Source of the DNA: Planctomycetota bacterium | GTDB lineage: Bacteria > Planctomycetota > B15-G4 > JADJEK01 | Length of the DNA stretch: 59,382 bases | Direction: 5' to 3' | Assembly: GCA_016709145.1 (NCBI GenBank) | Contig: JADJEK010000016.1 | Coordinates: 1-59,382 of the forward strand | Part shown: positions 9,186 through 16,300 of the stretch, piece after piece | Position numbering within the stretch: the stretch's first letter is position 1 | Layout: every line of letters begins with the position of its first letter | Notes under the pieces: generated by a model | Database searches by the model: none | Seen by the model: the letters and a program-made list of their open reading frames with translations, nothing else | Told to the model about the DNA's origin: nothing | Translations under genes and position numbers: made by a program

Positions 9186-10451
9186 TCAACGCAAGCCGAG
9201 TCCGGCTTCGGCTCGCAATTCGAAGTTCGCCCACGCGACGAACGCCGTGAGTTGCACGACGCCGCGCGCGTCGAGGCCGTGAGCGAACAGTGCTTCGACG
9301 TGCTCCCGCGTCGTGCGCGCGGGCTCGTCGGTCAAGCGCCGCGCGTGCTCGGCGATCCGACGCAGGCGAGGTGAGTTCGGCGATCCCGCGCTCCACGCGT
9401 CGATCGTCGCGGCGTCGGCGCCGCCGTCTTGCAGCATCGCCTTTGCGCGCAACGTGGCCGTCGTCGCGTACGCCCGTTCCGCGACGAGCAGCGCGATCCC
9501 GGCGCGCGTCGGCCCGTCCAACGCGGGCGTCGGTGAGAACTGGAACGCGCGCCAAGCGCGCAGCCGTTCGACGAGTTCCGGGCGCTCGCCGAGCGCTCGC
9601 CACAACGCGATCGGCTCGCCCGGCGCGACGTCCGCCGGCGCGTCGAACAGCGGAACGAACGCCGGCCCAGGCCCGGGCCCTGGCCCGGGTGGCGGCCCGG
9701 GTGCTGGCCCGGGTGGCGGCCCGGGTGCTGGCCCGGGTGGCGGCCCGGGTGCTGGCCCGGGTGGCGGCCCGGGCGGTGCGCTCGACGTCGGTGGTGCGCG
9801 GCGCTCGCGGATCGCCGCGTCGTGCGGCTCGAACTCGGGCAAGGAACTCGCGTACTCCTCGCGGATCCCGAGGCCGTCCGCCATGCGATTCAGATCGTTG
9901 AAGTGCGCGCAGCCGAGCACCGCATGCACGAGTTCCGACGCGCTCCAGCCGGCCGCGTACAGCGCGTCGGCGTGCTCGCGCCGCAGCTCCCACGGGGCGA
10001 GCGTCAACGTCTCGACGTACTCGAGCAGCAGCCTGTCCTCACGTGCGAGCGAGGCGCTGCGGAAGTCGCGCTTCACGCGCTCCGCGAGCGCATCGTCCGA
10101 GGCTGCGACACGCAGAAACTCTGCGTGAGCGGTCACTCAGTAGAAGCAGTCGTTCGCGCCCGAAGTCACCGTGTTCACGAGTTCGCGCATCCGCCACGGC
10201 AGCGAGTGTTCGCTCCAGTGGATCGCTGTGCTGATCGAGAACGTGTGCCACAGCGCCTCGGGCTCGAGCGCGTGGCATTGAATGATCTGCGGCGGTTCGC
10301 CGGACGGCGTGGAGTAGACCGACGGCCGCGGCGCGCCCGACTTCGACAGCGCGAACAGTCGCTCGTACGCCGCGCGCAGGCGCGGATCGAACGCCGCGGA
10401 CGACGAGAAGTCGATCAGCGGGACGTAGGGGCTCGACGACTCACCGGCCAC
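9186..10451 (-). CDS. Candidate selenoprotein: tandem AhpD-like (carboxymuconolactone decarboxylase fold) protein with in-frame TGA
   Basis: Two abutting open frames, 10451-10137 and 10136-9186, lie in the same frame and are separated only by TGA at 10139-10137. Read through, they give one 421-residue AhpD-like protein in which TGA replaces the second cysteine of the redox motif: C-F-Y-TGA-V-T-A-H, that is CxxUxxxH where AhpD has CxxCxxxH. The flanks continue the fold on both sides (RMRELVNTVTSGANDCFY, then HAEFLRV and later AHFNDLNRMADGLGI), as in peroxidase-related AhpD-like proteins. A hairpin of bacterial SECIS geometry follows the TGA. Residues about 245-290 are a Pro/Gly linker; a second AhpD-like module follows, with the motif degraded to A-Y-A-T. 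The start is GTG at 10451, overlapping the hydrolase gene by 11 nt. The alternative is a pseudogene with a nonsense mutation; selenocysteine genes are not in the window. Confidence 0.72.
9682..9774 (-). repeat. 24-nt tandem repeat coding a Pro/Gly linker
   Basis: On the plus strand GGCCCGGGTGGCGGCCCGGGTGCT is repeated three times exactly (9682-9753) with most of a fourth copy. It encodes repeats of PPGPAPGP in the AhpD-like protein and separates its two modules. Such an exact repeat is prone to slippage, so linker length may vary between strains. Confidence 0.9.
10109..10127 (-). promoter_or_regulatory. Candidate bacterial SECIS hairpin
   Basis: In the mRNA, starting 10 nt after the TGA, CACGCAGA pairs perfectly with UCUGCGUG (8 bp) around the loop GUU. 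The first loop base, G, is 18 nt after the TGA. Bacterial SECIS elements are known to be short stems lying inside the coding region just after the UGA, with a small apical loop having G in its first two positions at roughly this distance. The hairpin fits all of these. Binding by SelB is inferred, not shown. Confidence 0.6.
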
Positions 10452-11538
10452 GGATCACCTCGACGACCTTCGCGGCCTTCTCGTTCGGGACGGCCATGCT
10501 GAGCACGTATTGCGCGATGCGCCAGCGGCCGTCGGCGCCGCGCGTCAGCGCGCCCGATCCTCGCGTCGCGCCGTACTTGGCGTTGTCGAGTCGCTCGTCG
10601 AACCACGCGCAGTCGCCACGCACCTCGACGTGCCGTTCCTGCGGCACGTACGTCCAGCCCTTGCCCTGTGCGAAGAACGGCTCGGCGTACGCCTTGAACT
10701 GCGGCAGCGTCCAACGCTCGGTCGCGTCGGTGCCGATGAAGACCGCGTCCTGCGTGAAGAGCTCGAAGTAGCGCGCGCCGTCGGCCTTCGCCGCGGCGTC
10801 GTGCAGCGCATCGAGCACCGCGGCGCAGCGCATGTGCTCGAGTTGGTCGAACACGCGCACTCCGCCGTCGAGGCTGGCGGGGCGATGGGACTCGCCCGCG
10901 AACACGGTGGCGTCGATCGACACGGCGCCGAGTTGCGCAAGCCGTGCGCGCGTCTGCTCGGTGCGCTCGAGCCACGTCGGGTTGTCGTTGCCGCCCGCGA
11001 ACAACGCGATCGGCACGCGCGTCAACGGCGCGAGCGCCGCGCCGTCGTCGAGCACGGGCAAATAGCCGGGGAACGCGACCACTCCGCGGAATCGCTGCGG
11101 CCACAGCGTCGCGACATGCAGCGCCGAGATTCCGCCGTTCGACGGCCCGCAGACCAGGAAGCGTCCGTCCTCGACGGTGACGCGCGTGGCGACGTGGTCG
11201 AGCAGCGCGGGGATCGCGTCCGCGCCGCCGGCACCATCCGTACCGACATCGAAGAAATGTCCGCCCTCGGTGTCCTGGATCGGGCAGACCACGACGAATC
11301 CGCGCCGCTTGCTCTCCGCGTCGAAGTACTGCGTGAGCGCTCGGTCGGCGACGTCCGCGGTCTGGGCGCCGGGCGGAAACGCGAGCACGACCGGCGTCGG
11401 CAGCGCGGCGTCGAAGCCGTCGGGCAACAGCAGGGCATAGCGCAGCGGCGGCTTGCCGTCGCGCTCGAGCGTCAGCCACTCTCTCGCGGGAGCCGGAGCC
11501 TGCAACACCGCGAGCATCATCCACACGATCGAGATCAT
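10441..11538 (-). CDS. Secreted alpha/beta hydrolase fused to a SnoaL-like domain
   Basis: A 365-residue protein. A signal peptide (MISIVWMMLAVLQAPAPA) leads into an alpha/beta hydrolase of the PHB-depolymerase/dienelactone type: an oxyanion-side strand VVLAFPPGAQT and nucleophile elbow G-P-S-N-G-G with Ser in the centre, followed by a likely acid/histidine region near GESHRP. From about residue 250 a nuclear-transport-factor-2-like SnoaL fold follows (ALHDAAAKADGARYFELFTQ, then DERLDNAKYG). I chose the ATG at 11538, with GAGG about 7 nt upstream, over a TTG at 11559. The 3' end overlaps the AhpD-like selenoprotein gene by 11 nt, so the two are translationally coupled. The substrate is unknown. 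Confidence 0.75.
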   Translation of the reverse strand: MISIVWMMLAVLQAPAPAREWLTLERDGKPPLRYALLLPDGFDAALPTPVVLAFPPGAQTADVADRALTQYFDAESKRRGFVVVCPIQDTEGGHFFDVGTDGAGGADAIPALLDHVATRVTVEDGRFLVCGPSNGGISALHVATLWPQRFRGVVAFPGYLPVLDDGAALAPLTRVPIALFAGGNDNPTWLERTEQTRARLAQLGAVSIDATVFAGESHRPASLDGGVRVFDQLEHMRCAAVLDALHDAAAKADGARYFELFTQDAVFIGTDATERWTLPQFKAYAEPFFAQGKGWTYVPQERHVEVRGDCAWFDERLDNAKYGATRGSGALTRGADGRWRIAQYVLSMAVPNEKAAKVVEVIRGR

Positions 11539-11716
11539 CACGCGCCTCGCTTCCAGCAATGGGGGACGCCGCGCGCGCGGCGCGGCGCGATCCTGCGCTT
11601 CGACGCACGGGAATCCAAGGGACCGCGCAGGAAGGCTTCGTCGGCGCGGGGGTGGACACGCCGCGTGCGGTCGGGATCATGACGCCCTTCGTTCCCCACG
11701 CTCGGACCAGCGACGC

Positions 11717-12931
11717 ATGCTCCATCGCCGACTCGCGGCTCGCGGCCATCTGATCGACACCGGGCTGATGTCGCGCTTCCTGGCCGCGGTGCTCGGCGGC
11801 GGTGGCAAGTACGAGATCGTGCAATTCGACGTCGGCAAGACGAAGCGCGACTTCTCGGTGGTCGAGCTCGACGTCCGCGCGGCGTCGAATGGCGCGCTCG
11901 ACGCGATCGTCGAGAACCTCATCACGCTCGGCTGCCACTTGGTCGAAGAGCGCGAGGTCGTGCTCGAACCGGCGCCCAAGGACGGAGTGGCTCCGGACCA
12001 CTTCCATTCGACGACGAACCACAAGACGCGCGTGCGTAGCGCGGGTCGCTGGATCGACGTCACGCGCCAACGCATGGACGGGATGATCGTCGTGCGCCGC
12101 GGCCGCGCGACCTGCACGTTGATGCGCGACTTGAAGCGCGGCGATCCCGTGGTCTGCGGCGTCGAGGGTGTCGAGGTCTTCCCGCCGTTCGAGGAGCACG
12201 CCACCGAGAGTTTCTCGTTCATGAAGTCCGAGACCAGCAGCGAACGCGCGGTCGAGGTCAAGGCGCGCGACGTCGCGCGCATGGTCCGTGCGGTGAAGAA
12301 GGACGGCCTGCGCGTCGTCGTGGTGCCGGGGCCCGTCGTGGTGCACACCGGCGCCGGCGCGGCGCTCGCGCGCTTGATCAAGCGCGGTTGGTTCGACGCG
12401 GTGCTGTCCGGTAACGCGCTCGCGGTCCACGACGTCGAGCGCGCGTTGTTCGGGACGTCGCTCGGCGTCGATCTCGGCAGCGGCATCCCGGCGCGCGAAG
12501 GACACATGAACCACTTGCGCGCGATCAACGCGATCCGCGCCGCGGGATCGCTGCAGCGCGCCGTCGCGCGCGGCGTGCTGAAGAGCGGCGTGATGTACGA
12601 GTGCGTGAAGCGCAAGGTGCCGTTCGTGCTCGCGGGCTCGATCCGCGACGACGGGCCATTGCCCGACACGCGCATGGACCTGCTCGAAGCGCAAGCCGAG
12701 TACGCGCGCCTGCTCGAGGGAGCCGGGCTCGTGATCGTGTTGTCGTCGATGCTGCACGGCATCGGCGTCGGCAACATGCTGCCGTCCGCCGTGAAGCTCG
12801 TCTGCGTCGACATCCACCAGAGCGTCGTGACGAAGCTGCTCGACCGCGGCTCGGGCCACGCGCTCGGCGTCGTGACCGACGTGTCGGCGTTCGTGCATCG
12901 GCTCGAACGCGAGTTGAAGGGCAGCGCGTGA
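11717..12931 (+). CDS. TIGR00300-family LOR/SDH-type enzyme (probable ornithine cyclodeaminase)
   Basis: A 404-residue protein matching the TIGR00300 architecture. The N-terminal LOR/SDH conserved region begins GHLIDTGLMSRFL and GGKYEIVQFDVGKTKRD, and the C-terminal Rossmann-like part includes VVVVPGPVVVHTGAGAALA and GNALAVHDVERALFGTSLG. Members of this family in archaea, and the C-terminal half of cyanobacterial ArgZ/AgrE, convert ornithine to proline and ammonia with NAD; I infer the same here. The ATG at 11717 places the conserved N-terminus about 12 residues in, as in relatives. It overlaps the next gene by 4 nt (GTGA). An older label such as saccharopine dehydrogenase-like would be misleading. 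Confidence 0.75.
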   Translation: MLHRRLAARGHLIDTGLMSRFLAAVLGGGGKYEIVQFDVGKTKRDFSVVELDVRAASNGALDAIVENLITLGCHLVEEREVVLEPAPKDGVAPDHFHSTTNHKTRVRSAGRWIDVTRQRMDGMIVVRRGRATCTLMRDLKRGDPVVCGVEGVEVFPPFEEHATESFSFMKSETSSERAVEVKARDVARMVRAVKKDGLRVVVVPGPVVVHTGAGAALARLIKRGWFDAVLSGNALAVHDVERALFGTSLGVDLGSGIPAREGHMNHLRAINAIRAAGSLQRAVARGVLKSGVMYECVKRKVPFVLAGSIRDDGPLPDTRMDLLEAQAEYARLLEGAGLVIVLSSMLHGIGVGNMLPSAVKLVCVDIHQSVVTKLLDRGSGHALGVVTDVSAFVHRLERELKGSA

Positions 12932-14277
12932 GCGGATTCCTCGACCGCAAGTTCGGCATCGCGGCCGCGGGATCGACGCCACTGCGCGAAGTCACCGGCG
13001 GCGTGGTGACGTTCCTGACGCTGTCGTACATCCTGTTCGTCCAGCCCGCGGTCATGGGCGCGGCCGGCATCGATCCTTCGACCGCGTTGTTCGCGACGTG
13101 CTTCGGCTCCGCGTTCGCGTGCGTGGCGATGGCGTGGCTCGCGAACTACCCGATCGCGCTCGCGCCGGCGATGGGCCACAACTTCTTCTTCGCGTTCACG
13201 GCCTGCGGTGCTCTGGCGATGGGCGGCATGGGGCTGTCGTGGCAACAGGCGCTCGCCGCCAACATGATCGCGGGTCTCGCGTTCGTCGCGTTGTCGGCGC
13301 TCCGCGTGCGCGAACACGTGATCCGCGCGCTGCCGCCGACGATGAAGCACGCGATCGCGGGCGGCATCGGCTTGCTGGTCGCCTTGCTCGGGTTCGAGTG
13401 GGGCGGTCTCGTGCGCGCGAGTCCGGCCACGCTCGTGCAACTCGGCGATCTCGGCAGTCCTGCGGCGAAGACCACGCTGATCGGCCTCGCGGTCCTGGCC
13501 GTGGCGTCGGCGCGGCGCGTGCCCGGAGCGGCGTTGGTCTCGATCGCGATCACGCTGTGCGTCGGCGTCGCCTTCGGCGTCGCGCAGTGGCCGGAACGAT
13601 GGGTCGCGACCGAGTTCGCCGTGCAGCCCGTGCTGCCGCAACTCGACTTCCGCGGGCTGTGGGAGTCGAGCCACGCGCTCGAGGTCGTGCTCACGTTCTT
13701 CTTCCTGATGTTGTTCGACACGATCGGCACGCTGGTCGGCGTCGGCGCGCGCGCGGGCTTGCTGCGCGACGGCGAACTGCCGCGCGCGGGCCAAGCGCTG
13801 TTCGCGGACGCACTCGGAACGGTCGCCGGAGCGAGCCTCGGCACCAGCACCATCACGTCGTACGTCGAGAGCGCGGCCGGCGTCGCCGCGGGAGCGAGGA
13901 CGGGTCTAGCGAGCCTGGTGACCGCCGCTCTGCTCGTCTTGGCGTGGTTCTTCCACCCAGCACTGGCGTCGATCGGAGCAAGCGCGGGCGAGTCGGGCGG
14001 GATCGCGCTGCATCCGGTGCTCGCACCTGTGCTGATCTACGTAGGCGCCATGATGAGCCGCAGCCTGGCGGACATCGATTGGGACGACCGCACGCTGGCC
14101 CTGCCGGCCTTCCTGACGCTGGTCACGATCCCACTGACACTGTCGATCAGCGATGGCATCGCGATGGGCTGCGTCTCCGCAGCGCTGATCGCCCCCTGCG
14201 TGGGCAAGGCAAGAGCCCGACACCCGCTCCTCTACGTCCTAGCAGCCATCTTCGTGCTCCGCTACGCAACGAGGTAA
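12928..14277 (+). CDS. NCS2-family purine permease (AzgA/GhxP type)
   Basis: A 449-residue membrane protein with about 12-14 hydrophobic segments. The N-terminus LDRKFGIAAAGSTPLREVTG and YILFVQPAVMGAAG are characteristic of adenine/guanine/hypoxanthine permeases of the AzgA subgroup. NYPIALAPAMGHNFFFAF and FFFLMLFDTIGTLVGVG match the two conserved substrate-site regions; Asn replaces the more usual Gly-Met-Gly-Leu-Asn context, so the exact base is uncertain. The GTG start overlaps the preceding stop. The next gene is an adenosine deaminase, which suggests uptake and salvage of purines as the shared role. Confidence 0.88.
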   Translation: MSGFLDRKFGIAAAGSTPLREVTGGVVTFLTLSYILFVQPAVMGAAGIDPSTALFATCFGSAFACVAMAWLANYPIALAPAMGHNFFFAFTACGALAMGGMGLSWQQALAANMIAGLAFVALSALRVREHVIRALPPTMKHAIAGGIGLLVALLGFEWGGLVRASPATLVQLGDLGSPAAKTTLIGLAVLAVASARRVPGAALVSIAITLCVGVAFGVAQWPERWVATEFAVQPVLPQLDFRGLWESSHALEVVLTFFFLMLFDTIGTLVGVGARAGLLRDGELPRAGQALFADALGTVAGASLGTSTITSYVESAAGVAAGARTGLASLVTAALLVLAWFFHPALASIGASAGESGGIALHPVLAPVLIYVGAMMSRSLADIDWDDRTLALPAFLTLVTIPLTLSISDGIAMGCVSAALIAPCVGKARARHPLLYVLAAIFVLRYATR

Positions 14278-14395
14278 TCACGACTCCATCCAAAGGAGCG
14301 AGCGCAGCTCGCGTACGAAAAGCGAAGCGCCCCCGTGCAGTCCCGTGCAGTCCCGTTCAATCCCGTTCCCCGTTCCCCGCCCCTATGATCCCTCC

Positions 14396-15649
14396 ATGCT
14401 CTCCCACTTCCGCGCCGACAAAGTCGACTCCCTGATCCGCCACCTCCCGAAAACGGATCTCCACGTCCACCTCGACGGCTCCCTGCGCCTGTCGACCCTG
14501 CTCGACCTCGCGAAGGACGCGCGCGTCGCGCTGCCGTCCGACACGGAGGACGGCATGCGGCAGTTGGTGTTCAAGTCGCACTACGGCAACCTCGCGGAGT
14601 ACCTCGAGGGCTTCCGCTACACCGTCGGCGTGCTGCAGACGGCCGAGGCGCTCGAGCGCGCCGCGTTCGAACTCGCGGAGGACTGCCAGAGCGAGGGCGT
14701 GTGTTACGTCGAAGTGCGCTTCGCCCCGCAACTGCACGTGTCGTCATCGCTGTCGTTGGACGAGGTCGCGCGCGCGGTCGCTCGTGGACTGAAGCGAGCG
14801 GAGGACGCGTACAACGCGACGCCGCGCGTGAAGAGTGGTGAGGTCCCGCCGTTCCACGCCGCGATCATCTTCTGCGCGTTGCGCATGTTCCGACCCGAGT
14901 TCTCGGCGTGCTACCGCTCGTACTTCGATGCCTGCGGTTACTCACCGGAAGAGGAAGTGTTCAAGCGCGCGAGCCTCGACCTCGCGCGCGCGGCGGCACA
15001 CCTGCGCAACGTCGAGGGCTTGCCGATCACGGGCCTCGACCTCGCGGGGCAGGAGCAGGGCTATCCGGCCGAAGCCCATCGCGAGGCGTTCCAGGTCGCG
15101 CACCAGGCCTTCCTCGGCAAGACCGTCCATGCAGGCGAGGACTACGGCCCCGAGTCGATCTTCCAGGCGATCGGCGATCTGCATAGCGATCGCATCGGTC
15201 ACGGCACGTGGCTGTTCTCGACCGCGCGCGTGACCGACCCACACATCGTCGATCGCGATCAGTACGTGCGCCGATTGGCGCAGTACGTCGCCGACCGACG
15301 CATCACGATCGAGGTCTGCCTGACGTCGAACCAGCAGACGGTGCCCGAACTCGCCGGCGATCTGTCGAAGCACCCGTTCGGCGAGATGGTGGCGCGCCGG
15401 CTGTCGACGACGCTGTGTACCGATAACCGCCTGGTCTCGAACACCACGGTGAGTCGCGAGGTCGGTCTGGCCGTGAAGACCTTCGACCTCGACGTGAAGC
15501 GGCTGCAAGACATCCTCGCCTACGGCTTCAAGCGCTCGTTCTTCCCGGGCGAGTACCTCGAGAAGCGTGCCTACGTGCGCCAGGTCCTCGACTGCAGTGA
15601 TCGGCTCGTGCACGCGTTCGTCCACGATCCGTCCAACCGACGCGCATGA
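14396..15649 (+). CDS. add: Adenosine deaminase family protein
   Basis: A 417-residue metal-dependent deaminase. The metal and substrate residues of the adenosine/AMP deaminase family are present: H23-x-H25-L-D-G, the H245-A-G-E248 motif, H269 in IGHGT, and a metal-ligand Asp D343 in LCTDNR. The reaction would be adenosine to inosine and ammonia in the cytoplasm. At 417 residues it is longer than the common bacterial enzyme (about 340), with an insertion around residues 130-190 before HAAIIFCALRMFRPE, so a related substrate is possible. It overlaps the shikimate kinase gene by 4 nt and follows the purine permease by 118 nt that contain small TCCCGT repeats. Confidence 0.85.
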   Translation: MLSHFRADKVDSLIRHLPKTDLHVHLDGSLRLSTLLDLAKDARVALPSDTEDGMRQLVFKSHYGNLAEYLEGFRYTVGVLQTAEALERAAFELAEDCQSEGVCYVEVRFAPQLHVSSSLSLDEVARAVARGLKRAEDAYNATPRVKSGEVPPFHAAIIFCALRMFRPEFSACYRSYFDACGYSPEEEVFKRASLDLARAAAHLRNVEGLPITGLDLAGQEQGYPAEAHREAFQVAHQAFLGKTVHAGEDYGPESIFQAIGDLHSDRIGHGTWLFSTARVTDPHIVDRDQYVRRLAQYVADRRITIEVCLTSNQQTVPELAGDLSKHPFGEMVARRLSTTLCTDNRLVSNTTVSREVGLAVKTFDLDVKRLQDILAYGFKRSFFPGEYLEKRAYVRQVLDCSDRLVHAFVHDPSNRRA

Positions 15650-16164
15650 CGCTCGCGCGCGGCACGATCGTGCTGATCGGGATGCGCGGCGTCGGCAAGA
15701 CCAGCGTCGGTCGCGCGCTCGCGCGTCGCTTGGACTTGCCGTTCGTCGATCTCGACCATCGCATCGAGGCCGCGACTGGACGAGCGGTTCGCACGCTGTT
15801 CGAAGCCGAGGGTGAGCGAGCGTTCCGCGCTCGCGAACTCGCCGCGTTGCGCGACGTCCCCGCGCGTCCTTGCGTGTTGGCAACGGGAGGCGGCGTGATC
15901 GAAACCGCGGCGGCACGGGCCGAACTCGCTCGCGCCGACGCGCGGGTCTGGTGCCAGGCCGAGATTCGGGGTCTGGCACGGCGCTTGGAGCGGGACACCA
16001 CGCGACCGCGACTGCGATCGGGGTCGTGGCTCGCCGAGCTGCGCGCGCTCGGACGCCGGCGGAATCGGTGGTACCAGGCGTTGGCCACGCACGTGGTGCG
16101 CTGCGCGGACCGGTCGGTCGAGGCGATCGCCGAGACCCTCGAGCGCAGACTCCGGCCGCGCTGA
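15646..16164 (+). CDS. aroK: Shikimate kinase
   Basis: A 172-residue cytoplasmic kinase that phosphorylates shikimate in the chorismate pathway. It has the Walker A loop G12-MRGVGK-T19-S, the D35-L-D37-H-R39 shikimate-binding motif (usual form DxD), the substrate-contact arginine in ERAFRARE, the GGGV loop at about 81-84 and a short lid with TTRPRLR. The length is normal. The ATG lies in the stop of the deaminase gene (ATGA), so it is translated with that gene although the pathways are unrelated. Confidence 0.87.
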   Translation: MTLARGTIVLIGMRGVGKTSVGRALARRLDLPFVDLDHRIEAATGRAVRTLFEAEGERAFRARELAALRDVPARPCVLATGGGVIETAAARAELARADARVWCQAEIRGLARRLERDTTRPRLRSGSWLAELRALGRRRNRWYQALATHVVRCADRSVEAIAETLERRLRPR

Positions 16165-16300
16165 GCGACCCCGCCGACCACGCATTTCCGGCACCCGTGC
16201 CGATTCCTGTGCTGCTCGTTCCGGATCGCCGCCGTAGCAGAATCCGGCGCTCGCACTTAGTCTCTGCCGTTTTCGATCCCGGCCCCAATCGGAGTCCGTC

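Noticed and set aside
10137..10139. Reading the AhpD-like locus as two separate genes or a simple pseudogene
   Set aside because: Each half alone lacks half of the fold, the second would begin inside the active-site helix, and apart from the TGA neither half is damaged. A pseudogene remains possible but explains less.
14290..14395. Repeats of TCCCGT before the adenosine deaminase gene
   Set aside because: Short imperfect low-complexity repeats with no symmetry; nothing links them to a riboswitch or operator.
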